From Nitrospira sp. UBA2082 (GTDB lineage: Bacteria > Nitrospirota > Nitrospiria > Nitrospirales > Nitrospiraceae): a DNA stretch of 31,120 nucleotides. The notes under the pieces are model-generated. The model searched no databases and was not told the origin of the DNA. It was given only the letters and a program-made list of their open reading frames with translations. Shown one piece after another: positions 6,981-15,365 of this stretch; positions within the stretch are counted from its first letter, which is position 1, and every line of letters starts with the position of its first letter. The position numbers and the translations under genes are program-made. The DNA is taken from NCBI GenBank assembly GCA_002331335.1, contig DCZO01000035.1:103122-134241 (forward strand), read 5' to 3'.

Positions 6981-7025
6981 CGCTCGCCCTGAGCCTGTCG
7001 AAGAGCGCTGATCGAAGGGCTCACC
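6981..7025. repeat. REP-like palindromic element between convergent genes
   Basis: The segment CGCCCTGAGCCTGTCGAAGA followed by ATCGAAGGGCTCACC is a widespread intergenic repeat type in GC-rich bacteria. TGAGCC (6990-6995) pairs with GGCTCA (7018-7023), and TCGAAG occurs on both sides of the loop. It sits between the ends of two convergent genes and could act as a bidirectional terminator. Only one copy is in the window. Confidence 0.55.
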
Positions 7026-7060
7026 ACGAATGTCACCACTGTAAATGTATCGCTAGGGCA

Positions 7061-7459
7061 CTAGAAGGCTGAGGGATGCACAATCCCGCCGGCTCCGACC
7101 TGTTCATGTGCATGCACCGGCAGAACATGTGCCATCGTGTGTTGCAACTGATGCTCAACATGGCGCGCAAGACGTAGGTCCGATTCGTTCGAGAGCGCGA
7201 TGATCTGGACGCCGAATTCACGCTCCGTCTTCCACCGCACCACCGCCTGATCGATTTCGATGCTGCCCCCTCCATTCGGAAGCTGGACCCGCATGCTGAC
7301 GATCAGGTCGCTCGGAAGATCGGCCTGTCCTTCGACTCTAAACCCGTTTAGCGAAAGATCCCTCATGATCACCGGCCGAATCGTATGATGCAATCCATAC
7401 CAACCGAGATAATTCGTTGTGATTCTTCGATACATACGCCGCGTGGAAGACAGACTCAC
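7061..7459 (-). CDS. PilZ domain protein
   Basis: 132 residues from a GTG at 7459, with AAGGAGCG upstream. The PilZ c-di-GMP-binding signature is intact: the arginine cluster RRMYRR (7-12), giving RxxxR, and DLSLNGFRV (about 34-42), giving DxSxxG. Typical closing strands are WKTEREFGVQII. It is a single-domain protein; the tail after about residue 100 (HVEHQLQHTMAHVLPVHAHE) is His-rich and not part of the domain. Such proteins act as c-di-GMP receptors for motility, pili or exopolysaccharide. The gene stands alone, but pilC/pilS/pilR and a GGDEF-type protein are in the same window. Confidence 0.85.
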   Translation of the reverse strand: MSLSSTRRMYRRITTNYLGWYGLHHTIRPVIMRDLSLNGFRVEGQADLPSDLIVSMRVQLPNGGGSIEIDQAVVRWKTEREFGVQIIALSNESDLRLARHVEHQLQHTMAHVLPVHAHEQVGAGGIVHPSAF

Positions 7460-7525
7460 TGGATCGCTCCTTGGCCGAGAGGTGATGGGCCAAGGATAGC
7501 TGCCAGAGGGGTAGAAGAAAAATCC

Positions 7526-7555
7526 TACAAAAGACGCCCCTCGAAAGGTGGGGTC
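7526..7555 (-). terminator. probable rho-independent terminator after the cyclophilin genes
   Basis: On the minus strand GACCCCACCTTTCGAGGGGC is followed by GTC and then TTTTGT. CCCC/GGGG with flanking GA/TC or GAC/GTC forms a bulged stem, ending in a short T run. It lies about 40 bases past the stop of the last gene of the minus-strand block. Confidence 0.4.
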
Positions 7556-7594
7556 AACAAGAACGTGAGCGATTTCGACGGGATGGGATCAAGC

Positions 7595-8236
7595 CTACTC
7601 TACAATCGTGATCGTGACCTCAACACGATCGATTGGATTATCACATGGCCCCTTGTCTGCGGGTGTTGCAACAATTTCTCCCTTGGCCCCGGTGATACAC
7701 TGCACCCTAGGTTGATTGACAATCTTATCAGCCACCCCGATTCCCTTCGTCACTTCACCGAACGCCGTGTATTTGGAGTCGAGAAACTGCGAATGTTCTA
7801 CCACAATAAAAAACTGTGAGCCGGCCGAATCAGGGTCCTGCGCCCGCGCCATCGAAAGTATCCCACGCTTATGCGAGGTATCGTTGAATTCCGCCTCGAT
7901 CGTGTACCCCGGCCCACCTTGCCCATACGTCTCTTTTTTGAGCGGGCTTTTCGTGTTGGGATCGCCCCCCTGGATCATGAACCCTGGAATCACACGGTGA
8001 AAAATTGTGCCGTTGTAGAACCCTGACTTGGCCAATTTGACAAAGTTCTCGACATGCTTTGGCGCAAGATCCGGGTAGAACTTGACATGGATATCGCCAA
8101 ACTTGGTTTTGATGATCGCCCTGGGGCCGGACTCAGGCGGAAGTTCCGCCAGCGGTTGGATGTCCTTCCCACCGCAGGCAACCAGTAGCAACAGCGCGCT
8201 TGCCGTGATTGCCCCAATGCATCGACTCGTGATCAT
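7595..8236 (-). CDS. cyclophilin-type peptidyl-prolyl isomerase, lipoprotein
   Basis: 213 residues from the ATG at 8236, preceded by GGTGA at good spacing; a GTG at 8248 is an alternative. The start is a lipoprotein signal: MITSRCIGAITASALLLLVAC, with lipobox LVAC and Cys21. The rest is one cyclophilin domain: NFVKLAKSGFYNGTIFHRVI then PGFMIQGGDP (Arg of FHRV, Phe and Gln of FMIQGGD), GILSMARAQDPDSAGSQFFI and YTAFGEVTKG. It should assist protein folding from the periplasmic face of a membrane. It is closely similar to the next upstream gene and probably arose by tandem duplication. Relative to that copy it has an insertion, CITGAKGEIVATPADKGPCD, near the C-terminus with two Cys. Confidence 0.9.
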   Translation of the reverse strand: MITSRCIGAITASALLLLVACGGKDIQPLAELPPESGPRAIIKTKFGDIHVKFYPDLAPKHVENFVKLAKSGFYNGTIFHRVIPGFMIQGGDPNTKSPLKKETYGQGGPGYTIEAEFNDTSHKRGILSMARAQDPDSAGSQFFIVVEHSQFLDSKYTAFGEVTKGIGVADKIVNQPRVQCITGAKGEIVATPADKGPCDNPIDRVEVTITIVE

Positions 8237-8262
8237 CTGTCTCACCACTGACGTGTGCTCGT

Positions 8263-8835
8263 CTACTCAACCACCATGGTCATCTCAACCCGCTCGCGAG
8301 GAAGGTCGCGCTCATTTCTCGGCAGACTGACAATTTTATCCGCGACTTCCATCCCCTTCACCACTTCGCCAAACACGGTGTATTGGCCGTCCAGGAAATT
8401 GGAATCTTTCACGACGATGAAAAATTGAGACCCGGCGCTGTTCGGATCGTTGGTTCGTGCCATTGAAAGGATCCCCCGCCGGTGAGGAACGTCGTTGAAT
8501 TCCGCCTTCAGGCGCTCAGCCGGTCCGCCCATGCCGTAGGTTTCCGGCTTGTTCGGATCTTTCGTGTTCGGATCGCCGCCCTGAATCATGAACCCGGGAA
8601 TCACACGATGGAAGATTGTTTTGTCATAAAAACCTGACTTGGCCAACTTCACAAAGTTCTGCACATGGTTTGGGGCTTTGTCGGGGAACAACTTGATTTC
8701 GATGTCACCGAATTTGGTCTTAATCACCACTTTCGTGTGTTCCGCTTTCGCCGACACCTTGTCCGCAGCCTCAACAAGCCCCGCGCTCACAATCAGACTT
8801 ATCCCGGCAACAAGCCCTATTATCCCTCCCAACAT
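8263..8835 (-). CDS. cyclophilin-type peptidyl-prolyl isomerase, exported
   Basis: 190 residues from the ATG at 8835, chosen because a perfect AAGGAGG lies 6 bases upstream and the protein then begins with a signal peptide (LGGIIGLVAGISLIVSAGLV, cleavage after VEA). Upstream in-frame starts exist to 8886 but would spoil both. The cyclophilin core is complete: FHRVIPGFMIQGGDPNTK, GILSMARTNDPNSAGSQFFI, YTVFGEVVKGMEVADKIV. No lipobox, so a soluble periplasmic isomerase. It follows rnc on the same strand by about 60 bases and precedes the lipoprotein copy by 26 bases. Confidence 0.9.
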   Translation of the reverse strand: MLGGIIGLVAGISLIVSAGLVEAADKVSAKAEHTKVVIKTKFGDIEIKLFPDKAPNHVQNFVKLAKSGFYDKTIFHRVIPGFMIQGGDPNTKDPNKPETYGMGGPAERLKAEFNDVPHRRGILSMARTNDPNSAGSQFFIVVKDSNFLDGQYTVFGEVVKGMEVADKIVSLPRNERDLPRERVEMTMVVE

Positions 8836-8898
8836 CGTCATCCTCCTTACTCGATCGGCCCACTCATCTTTCGTGCATCTTACCATGATCGGTGATGG

Positions 8899-9606
8899 TC
8901 ACCGTGCCTTTCGGTTCAGTGCCTCTTTGGCTGCAGCTTGCTCCGCTTCTTTTTTTGTCTTGCCGCACCCACGTCCCGCCAGCGTACGATTCATCGTGAC
9001 CTCAACCTCGAACTGTTTGTCATGATCGGGGCCCGACTCCTTGACCACGGCATACTCCGGCAACACGTCATACCACTTCTGGCACCATTCCTGGAATTGC
9101 GTCTTGTAGTCATCTCCGCCAGGAATATGCTGCCGAGTCAGCACGTATGTGAATTCTTGCTCAAACAACTTGGCCACCACCGCCCGGCCCGCAGCAAGCC
9201 CTCCATCGAGATAGACCGCAGCAATCACTGCCTCGAGCGTATCAGCCAACAGGGAGTCTTTCTCTCGTCCTTGTGATCGCTCCTCTCCGCGCCCCAATCG
9301 CAACCACTGCCCAAGCCGTAACCGCCTGGCGATCGCGCAGAGCACCGGTTCGCTGACCAACCGGGCTTTGAGTTTGGACAGTGCCCCTTCTGATGCACCC
9401 GGCAGCGAGTGGGACAGTTGCTCGCTGACCAGCAACGACAGCACCGCGTCGCCAAGAAACTCCAACCGTTCATTGTGAACGGCAGACCCTTTCCGCTGCT
9501 CGTTCACATAGGACTTGTGCGTGAGCGCTTCGTCGAGGAGCGCGGGTCGTTTAAAACGATAGCCGAGTGCGGCTTGAAGTGAATCGGCTGGTCCGGCCGA
9601 CGTCAT
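8899..9606 (-). CDS. rnc: ribonuclease III
   Basis: Double-strand-specific endonuclease for rRNA processing and mRNA decay. 235 residues. The catalytic signature HNERLEFLGDAVLSLLVSEQ (near 44-63) carries the conserved Glu and Asp, and LLADTLEAVIAAVYLDGG (near 119-136) the second acidic set (Asp, Glu). The C-terminal dsRNA-binding domain is seen as DYKTQFQEWCQ...FEVEVTMNRTLAGRGCGKTKK and EAEQAAAKEAL. Follows fabF by 29 bases; a fab-rnc arrangement is common. Confidence 0.96.
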   Translation of the reverse strand: MTSAGPADSLQAALGYRFKRPALLDEALTHKSYVNEQRKGSAVHNERLEFLGDAVLSLLVSEQLSHSLPGASEGALSKLKARLVSEPVLCAIARRLRLGQWLRLGRGEERSQGREKDSLLADTLEAVIAAVYLDGGLAAGRAVVAKLFEQEFTYVLTRQHIPGGDDYKTQFQEWCQKWYDVLPEYAVVKESGPDHDKQFEVEVTMNRTLAGRGCGKTKKEAEQAAAKEALNRKAR

Positions 9607-9635
9607 AGGGTTCAGGTCGATCGGTGAAATCGTGA

Positions 9636-10886
9636 TCAGAACTGCGGTTTCTTGAAGAGAAGACAGGCATTGACCCCGCCGAACCCAAACGAGTTCGAGA
9701 GTGCCACCGTGAGCGTTACGGGCCTCGCCTTGTGCGGCACATAGTCCAGATCACAGGCCGGGTCCGGGTTGTCCAGATTAATGGTAGGTGGCAGCATACC
9801 GTGATGAATGGCCAAGATGCTGAACACCGCTTCGATCCCTCCGGCGGCGCCGAGTAAGTGGCCTGTCATCGACTTCGTGGAACTGACTGGAATCTTGTAG
9901 GCCTGCTCACCGAAGACGGTCTTGATAGCCTTGGTTTCAATCGCGTCCGCCATCGTCGAGGTGCCGTGGGCGTTGATATACCCAACCTGGTCTTTACCAA
10001 TCCCGGCATCCTTCAGTGCCAGTTCCATGCAACGAACGGCACCTTCGCCCTCTTCCGGCGGAGCCGTAATGTGGTACGCGTCACTGTTCATCCCGTAGCC
10101 GATCACTTCGGCATAAATCCTGGCACCGCGGCGGCGGGCATGTTCCAACTCTTCGATCACGACCACCCCAGCCCCTTCGCCAAGCACGAATCCGTCCCGG
10201 TCTTTATCGAACGGGCGGCTCGCCTTCCTCGGCTCATCGTTCCTGAACGACAGGGCCTTGGCCGCCGCGAATCCGGCAACGCCCAACGGTGTGATCGCGG
10301 CTTCCGCGCCGCCCGCCACCATCACATCCGCGTCGCCGCGCTGAATCAGACGGTAGGCATCCCCGATACAATGATTGCCGGTCGCGCAGGCCGTGACGGC
10401 ACAAGAGTTTGGCCCCTTGGCTCCGATCCGGATCGCCACCTGACCGGAAGCTAGGTTGATGATCGTCATCGGAATGAAGAACGGGGATACACGTCCCGGC
10501 CCCTTCTCTTTGATCACATCATGATAGTGCTCGATCGACCCGAGTCCGCCGATCCCGGAACCGATGTAGACCCCGACCTTGGTTGCTTCTTCCGGAACGA
10601 CTTTCAGCCCCGCGTCATCCACCGCCAGTTGAGCAGCGCCCACGGCGTAATGGATGAACGTATCCATCTTCTTGATTTCTTTTTTTTCAATGAAGCGGGC
10701 AGGATCGAAGTCTTTCACTTCGCCGGCGATCTGCGCGTCGTATCCGGCTGGGTCGAACTTCGTGATCCGGCCGATTCCGGATTCGCCGGCACACAGAGCC
10801 TTCCACGTCTTCTCGACTCCGGTGCCGAGCGGGGTCACCAGCCCTAGGCCGGTCACAACGATGCGTCGTGTAGTCCGATCACCCAT
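9636..10886 (-). CDS. fabF: beta-ketoacyl-ACP synthase II FabF
   Basis: Condenses malonyl-ACP with acyl-ACP in fatty acid elongation. 416 residues, normal. The Cys-His-His triad is present: VTACATGNHCIGDAY (nucleophile Cys, near 166), YINAHGTSTMADAIE (His near 306) and KSMTGHLLGAAGG (His near 342). The N-terminus RRIVVTGLGLVTPLGTGVE and the Gly-rich end SNSFGFGGVNACLLF are typical. It follows acpP by 15 bases, inside the fab operon. Confidence 0.97.
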   Translation of the reverse strand: MGDRTTRRIVVTGLGLVTPLGTGVEKTWKALCAGESGIGRITKFDPAGYDAQIAGEVKDFDPARFIEKKEIKKMDTFIHYAVGAAQLAVDDAGLKVVPEEATKVGVYIGSGIGGLGSIEHYHDVIKEKGPGRVSPFFIPMTIINLASGQVAIRIGAKGPNSCAVTACATGNHCIGDAYRLIQRGDADVMVAGGAEAAITPLGVAGFAAAKALSFRNDEPRKASRPFDKDRDGFVLGEGAGVVVIEELEHARRRGARIYAEVIGYGMNSDAYHITAPPEEGEGAVRCMELALKDAGIGKDQVGYINAHGTSTMADAIETKAIKTVFGEQAYKIPVSSTKSMTGHLLGAAGGIEAVFSILAIHHGMLPPTINLDNPDPACDLDYVPHKARPVTLTVALSNSFGFGGVNACLLFKKPQF

Positions 10887-10901
10887 GACAGTCGGTGCAA
10901 C

Positions 10902-11135
10902 TTACGATTTTTCCTTGATATACTCCAGGGCCTTCCCGACCGTGAGGATTTTTTCGGCATCCTCGTCCGGAATTTCGATCGAGAACTCCTCTTCAAGCGC
11001 CATCACCAACTCGACGGTATCGAGCGAATCGGCGCCCAGATCTTCAACGAAGGACGCCTCCGGCGTAACCTCATCCTCTTCCACGCCAAGCTGTTCGGCG
11101 ATAATCTTCTTTACGCGCTCCTCAACAGTTGCCAT
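10902..11135 (-). CDS. acpP: acyl carrier protein
   Basis: 77 residues from the ATG at 11135; the upstream GGAAGGAGG and GGAGAG support this start over an in-frame one at 11168. The phosphopantetheine site is LGADSLDTVELVMALEEEF, with Ser37 carrying the prosthetic group. Strongly acidic, as expected. Carries the growing chain between FabD, FabG, FabF and FabH, all encoded next to it. Confidence 0.98.
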   Translation of the reverse strand: MATVEERVKKIIAEQLGVEEDEVTPEASFVEDLGADSLDTVELVMALEEEFSIEIPDEDAEKILTVGKALEYIKEKS

Positions 11136-11224
11136 TGCTCTCCATGCCTCCTTCCCCGATAAACACACGCTGCACCACCGCAGGGGGATATGCGGTGGCC
11201 GTAGACCGCGCCAATTCCGAGGTG

Positions 11225-11968
11225 TTACGCCATCAGCATGCCGCCGTTCACATGCAACACATGGCCGGTGATATACGCCGCCTCGTCCGACACCAGAAAC
11301 CGCACTGCCGCCGCAATGTCCGCAGGCGTGCCCAACCGGCCTAACGGAATTTGTTTTTGCAGCGTTTCTTTCACATCAGGCGGCAACCCATGCGTCATCG
11401 CCGTGTCGATAAAGCCCGGCGCCACCGCATTGACCGTGATATTGCGGCTCGCATATTCCCGCCCGACCGTCTTGGTGAATCCGATCACCGCCGCTTTCGA
11501 GGCCGCGTAATTGGCCTGCCCCGCGTTACCCATCGCCCCGACGATCGACGCAATGTTGACAATGCGACCATACCGCTGCTTGGTCATCGCCTGCAAGACC
11601 GCCTTGGTGCAGTTGAACGTGCCATTGAGATTGACCTGGAGCACCAGATTCCAGTCCTCTTCCCTCATACGCAACAGCAATCCGTCTCGAGTAATGCCGG
11701 CGTTGTTGACGAGAATGTCGATTTTCCCCCAGGCTGTGAGCACCTGGTCAGCCATGGCTTTGGTATCGCCGGCCTCCGCGACGTTCACCTTGACATTCAG
11801 CGCCTTCCGCCCCAATTTCTCCACGGCGGAAACGGTCTCACGGGAACGGCTCGGATCAAGATCCGCGACAGCGACATCGGCTCCCGCCTCGGCCAAATTT
11901 TCGGCGATAGCACGACCGATCCCCTGTGCCGCACCGGTCACGATCGCAACCTTCCCTTCCAACGACAT
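11225..11968 (-). CDS. fabG: 3-oxoacyl-ACP reductase FabG
   Basis: NADPH-dependent reduction of 3-oxoacyl-ACP. 247 residues from the ATG at 11968, preceded by GGGAGGGG; an ATG at 11989 would start inside a repeat element. Classical short-chain dehydrogenase motifs: VTGAAQGIGRAIAENLA (cofactor), LVNNAGITRDGLLLRM, and the catalytic Ser-Tyr-Lys in VNIASIVGAMGN and QANYAASKAAVIGFTK. NAVAPGFIDTAMT and the closing GHVLHVNGGML are typical. Lies between fabD and acpP. Confidence 0.97.
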   Translation of the reverse strand: MSLEGKVAIVTGAAQGIGRAIAENLAEAGADVAVADLDPSRSRETVSAVEKLGRKALNVKVNVAEAGDTKAMADQVLTAWGKIDILVNNAGITRDGLLLRMREEDWNLVLQVNLNGTFNCTKAVLQAMTKQRYGRIVNIASIVGAMGNAGQANYAASKAAVIGFTKTVGREYASRNITVNAVAPGFIDTAMTHGLPPDVKETLQKQIPLGRLGTPADIAAAVRFLVSDEAAYITGHVLHVNGGMLMA

Positions 11969-11980
11969 CGCCCCTCCCTT

Positions 11981-12003
11981 AATCGTCATCCGTCAATCGT
12001 CAC
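11981..12003. repeat. second copy of the AATCGTCAT.CGTCAATCG repeat
   Basis: AATCGTCATCCGTCAATCG (11981-11999) matches 1543-1561 at 18 of 19 positions. It fills the short gap between fabD and fabG and runs into the fabD stop codon (TGA, 12000-12002, minus strand). The exact match between two unrelated loci 10 kb apart suggests a dispersed genomic repeat. Confidence 0.6.
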
Positions 12004-12944
12004 TGATTCACCGTTAATGCCGTTAACGTCAACTCCAGCGACTTCGGGTCGTTCACATTCAGCAATTTCGCATCGGGCAGAATCCGTTTGATCAAACCGG
12101 TCAACACGGTCCCCGGCCCCACTTCCACGAATGTCCTCACTCCCATCTTGCCCATCGCCGTGATCGAGTCTTCCCATAACACGGAAGACGGCAGTTGCCG
12201 GACCAGCGACGCCTGAATCTCACCCGCATGCCTGATCGCCCGTGCTTCCGCATTGTTGATCAAAGGCGCAGTCAGGTCAGACCACTTAACGGCCGCCAGG
12301 TCCTTGGCCAATCGGTCAGCCGCTCGCTGCATCAACGGCGTGTGCACCGGCACGCTCACCGGCAAAGGGATCGCCTTCTTGCATCCCTTTTCTTTGGCAA
12401 GCGCGATGGCCCGCTCCACCGCCTCTTTTTCCCCGGCAATCACCACCTGGCCCGGCGAATTGAAATTGGCCGCGGCCACGACGCCGGCTGCCGATGCTGC
12501 CCGACAGACGTCCCTCACGATGTCCGGCGCAAGACCCAACAAGGCCGCCACGAGTCCTGTTCCAGGACGCACGGCTTCCGCCATATAACGGCCGCGTTTT
12601 TGAACCAACCCGACCGCATCTCGAAACGAGAGGCCGCCCGCGGCCACCAATGCGGAATACTCTCCCAAACTATGTCCCGCCACCGCGATTGGGGTAATCC
12701 CAGCCGGCTGCAAGGTCTTTAACGCGGCGATACTGCTGACCAAAAGCGCTGGCTGCGTGTACTCCGTCAGGTTGAGCCGTTCCGCCGGCCCCTCGAAACA
12801 CAGCACCGCGCTGTCGTAGCCCAACACCGCTGACGCTTCTTCGTAGACCTGTTTCAGTACCGGATGAGCGTCGCACAGCGCTTTGCCCATCCCGACAGAC
12901 TGCGAACCCTGGCCTGGAAAAACCAGACCGATTCCGGATGTCAT
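12000..12944 (-). CDS. fabD: malonyl-CoA:ACP transacylase FabD
   Basis: Loads malonyl groups onto ACP. 314 residues. FPGQGSQSVGMGKAL at 9-23 forms the oxyanion region; GHSLGEYSALVAAG carries the nucleophile Ser92; Arg near 117 lies in VQKRGRYM; the catalytic His is in VSVPVHTPLM (near 201). The end FVEVGPGTVLTGLIKRI is typical. Follows fabH by about 80 bases; the stop overlaps a dispersed repeat. Confidence 0.97.
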   Translation of the reverse strand: MTSGIGLVFPGQGSQSVGMGKALCDAHPVLKQVYEEASAVLGYDSAVLCFEGPAERLNLTEYTQPALLVSSIAALKTLQPAGITPIAVAGHSLGEYSALVAAGGLSFRDAVGLVQKRGRYMAEAVRPGTGLVAALLGLAPDIVRDVCRAASAAGVVAAANFNSPGQVVIAGEKEAVERAIALAKEKGCKKAIPLPVSVPVHTPLMQRAADRLAKDLAAVKWSDLTAPLINNAEARAIRHAGEIQASLVRQLPSSVLWEDSITAMGKMGVRTFVEVGPGTVLTGLIKRILPDAKLLNVNDPKSLELTLTALTVNQ

Positions 12945-13025
12945 AGGCTGTTAGATATCGTAGAAATACCTTGGAATGTCAACGGGAAAAAGTTTTACCC
13001 AAGGCTCCATCGAACGTCTCGTCTG

Positions 13026-14000
13026 TTACCATCGAATCATGGCGGACGCCCACGTCAGGCCGGCGCCGAACGCTCCCAGCATGACCAACGATCCCTCTTT
13101 GATACGTCCTGTGCGCACCGCTTCATCCAAAGCAAGCGGGATCGACGCCGCCGACGTGTTGCCATAGCGGTCGAGATTCAGCATCGCTTTTTCCGCGGGA
13201 AGACCGAGCCGCTCCATCACCGCCGTGAGAATTCGGACATTGGCCTGGTGGGGCACATAGAGGTCAAGGTCGTCCACGCAGAGGCCGTTCGCTTTCAGCG
13301 TTTCTCGTGCGATCTCCTCCAACATTCGCACAGCCACCTTGAAGGTTTCATTCCCCTTCATCTTAACGCACTGCAGACGTTCAGCAATGACCTTTTCAGA
13401 CGGTGGCGTGCGCGATCCCCCGCCCGGGACGGCGATCAACTCGTTTAAGTTGCCGTCGGAACGAAGGTGCGTGGACAGAATTCCCCGTTCCCCGTCAACG
13501 GCGCTGACGACGGCCGCCCCGGCTCCGTCTCCAAACAAGACACAGGTATTGCGGTCGGTCCAATCGATGATGGCCGACATGACTTCCGATCCGATCACCA
13601 GCACATGACGCATACCGGCCTTCACATAGGCATCCGCGACCGACAGCGCGTAGACAAAACCGCAGCACGCCGCGGCAATATCACAAGCTGCCGCTTTGGT
13701 GGCGCCGAGTTGGTGCTGGACGAGACAGGCTGTCGAGGGAAGCGGGTAGTCGCCCGTGCAGGTGGCGACCAAGACCATGTCGAGATCAGTCGCCGGAAGA
13801 CCCGCCGCTTCCAGCGCACGTTTTCCGGCCTGCACGGCCAAATCCGAACAGGCCTCCCCGGCCCCCGCAATGCGGCGCTCCCGGATGCCGGTCCTCTCGC
13901 GAATCCACTCGTCGGATGTGGCGACCATGCGTTCGAGATCCGCATTGGTCAGGACTTTGGCCGGGGCGTAGGAGCCCGTTCCGGTGATGCGAGCCTTCAT
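13026..14000 (-). CDS. fabH: beta-ketoacyl-ACP synthase III FabH
   Basis: Starts fatty acid synthesis by condensing acetyl-CoA with malonyl-ACP. 324 residues. The Cys-His-Asn triad is visible: CDIAAACCGFVYALSVADAY (nucleophile Cys near 112), YVPHQANVRILTAV (His) and DRYGNTSAASIPLALDEAV (Asn). The N-terminus GTGSYAPAKVLTNADLERMV and SDEWIRERTGIRERRI are standard. The active-site segment reads ACCG where many homologues have ACAG or ACSG, so two Cys are adjacent; this is minor. Two bases separate it from plsX. Confidence 0.96.
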   Translation of the reverse strand: MKARITGTGSYAPAKVLTNADLERMVATSDEWIRERTGIRERRIAGAGEACSDLAVQAGKRALEAAGLPATDLDMVLVATCTGDYPLPSTACLVQHQLGATKAAACDIAAACCGFVYALSVADAYVKAGMRHVLVIGSEVMSAIIDWTDRNTCVLFGDGAGAAVVSAVDGERGILSTHLRSDGNLNELIAVPGGGSRTPPSEKVIAERLQCVKMKGNETFKVAVRMLEEIARETLKANGLCVDDLDLYVPHQANVRILTAVMERLGLPAEKAMLNLDRYGNTSAASIPLALDEAVRTGRIKEGSLVMLGAFGAGLTWASAMIRW

Positions 14001-14002
14001 AT

Positions 14003-15016
14003 CTACAATTGGACCGGCGGACGAGCGAGACTGTCCTCGATATTTCGCTGAATGAGGTCCTGCACTCGTCTCTCTGCCATCCCTTTGGCCCGGCGAATCG
14101 CATTCTTGATGGCTTTAGCCGAAGACCGGCCGTGGCAAATCATCGTGATGCCATTGACCCCCAGCAACGGCGCACCGCCGAATTCGGCGTAATCGATCCG
14201 CCGCTTAAGATTCCTTAACGGGCCCGCGATCAATGGATACGACAGCCGACCGAAAAACGAGCCGGCGATTTCCTTGAGCAGCAGTTTGCTGATTGTCTCG
14301 GCGACGCCTTCTGAGATTTTCAACGCGACGTTCCCGATAAACCCGTCGCAGACCACGACATCCGCGATGCCGCTGTACACTTCGCGCCCTTCAACGTTCC
14401 CGACGAAGTTCAACGAACTGGCCTTCAACAGCTTGAAGGCTTCCTTTGTCACTTCGTTGCCCTTGCTGTCCTCTTCACCGATACTCAGCAGGCCGACGCG
14501 GGGATCGGGCTTGTTGAACAAATGCTTGCCGTATTCGTTCCCCATTACGGCAAACTGCTGCAGATCCTTGGCACTGCAATCGACGTTCGCGCCCACGTCA
14601 AGGATGATCGCTTGGCCGGTCACAGTCGGCAGGCTGGTGGCGATTGCCGGACGTTCGACACCTTTCGTCAAGCCCAGCACGAAAAACGACGCCACCATGC
14701 TGGCTCCGGTATTGCCGGGGCTCACGACCGCGTCGGCTTCGCCGTTCTTGACCATCTCGGTCGCGACCCAGATCGACGAATCCCGCTTCTTCCGCGCCAT
14801 CGACGCCGGCGACTCGTGCATCGCGACGACTTGGGACGCGTGCCGGATAGAGATCCTGTCATCGGCGCAGCCCAGACGCGCGCATTCTTTCTTGAGTGTG
14901 GTCTCGTCGCCGACGAGAATGACCGCGACGTCCGATTCTCTCGCGGCTTGGAGGGCGCCCTCGATGCAGGGGGCGGGACCGTGGTCTCCCCCCACTGCGT
15001 CAAGCGCGATCTTCAT
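14003..15016 (-). CDS. plsX: phosphate acyltransferase PlsX
   Basis: Converts acyl-ACP to acyl-phosphate for phospholipid synthesis at the membrane. 337 residues from the ATG at 15016, where homologues usually begin (MKIALDAVGGDHGP); a GTG at 15034 would add six residues, and neither has a good ribosome binding site. Family motifs: ALDAVGGDHGPAPCIEGAL, SPGNTGASMVASFFVLG, ILDVGANVDCSAKDL, VGLLSIGEEDSKGNE, DVVVCDGFIGNVALKISEG and EFGGAPLLGVNG. First gene after the promoter at 15098-15126. Confidence 0.96.
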   Translation of the reverse strand: MKIALDAVGGDHGPAPCIEGALQAARESDVAVILVGDETTLKKECARLGCADDRISIRHASQVVAMHESPASMARKKRDSSIWVATEMVKNGEADAVVSPGNTGASMVASFFVLGLTKGVERPAIATSLPTVTGQAIILDVGANVDCSAKDLQQFAVMGNEYGKHLFNKPDPRVGLLSIGEEDSKGNEVTKEAFKLLKASSLNFVGNVEGREVYSGIADVVVCDGFIGNVALKISEGVAETISKLLLKEIAGSFFGRLSYPLIAGPLRNLKRRIDYAEFGGAPLLGVNGITMICHGRSSAKAIKNAIRRAKGMAERRVQDLIQRNIEDSLARPPVQL

Positions 15017-15097
15017 GCGAGACGGTGTGCTCACGGATGGTATCGGACAAACCGGCTATACAAGTACCGCTCCCGTGGGTCAGTCGAACGCGCCGGG

Positions 15098-15126
15098 AGT
15101 GTAGCGCACTGGGAGATTTTGCACAA
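15098..15126 (-). promoter_or_regulatory. candidate promoter for plsX-fab genes
   Basis: On the minus strand TTGTGC (15121-15126), a 17-base spacer and TACACT (15098-15103) precede plsX by about 80 bases. The -10 box is the same hexamer as in the candidate promoter at 706-734. It may give the fab genes transcription independent of rpmF upstream. Confidence 0.4.
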
Positions 15127-15165
15127 CGGATGGTGACGAGAGGCGCACGCACCGTGCTTCCAGCG

Positions 15166-15351
15166 TCACGCTTCTTCGACTTGAATCACGGCCTTGCCCT
15201 TGTACATGCCACAGTGCAGGCACGTATAATGCGGCAGTTTCAGTTCATGACATTGAGGACACACAGACATCCCGGGCGGCGTCATGCGCAGTTTTTGCGT
15301 GCGGCGCTTGTCGCGTCTCGCCCGTGAATGTTTATGTTTTGGATTTGGCAT
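15166..15351 (-). CDS. rpmF: 50S ribosomal protein L32
   Basis: 61 residues, basic N-terminus MPNPKHKHSRARRDKRR and a complete zinc ribbon: VCPQCHELKLPHYTCLHCG (C-x2-C-x9-C-x2-C). The zinc-binding form predicts possible zinc-dependent regulation in some bacteria, but no second copy is visible here. AAGGAGCG lies 4 bases before the ATG. It follows the DUF177 gene by 14 bases, the usual yceD-rpmF pair. Confidence 0.97.
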   Translation of the reverse strand: MPNPKHKHSRARRDKRRTQKLRMTPPGMSVCPQCHELKLPHYTCLHCGMYKGKAVIQVEEA

Positions 15352-15365
15352 GATCGCTCCTTCGT

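Noticed and set aside
10654..11271. Plus-strand frame across fabF and acpP
   Set aside because: Ser-rich antisense translation over two certain genes; no independent support.
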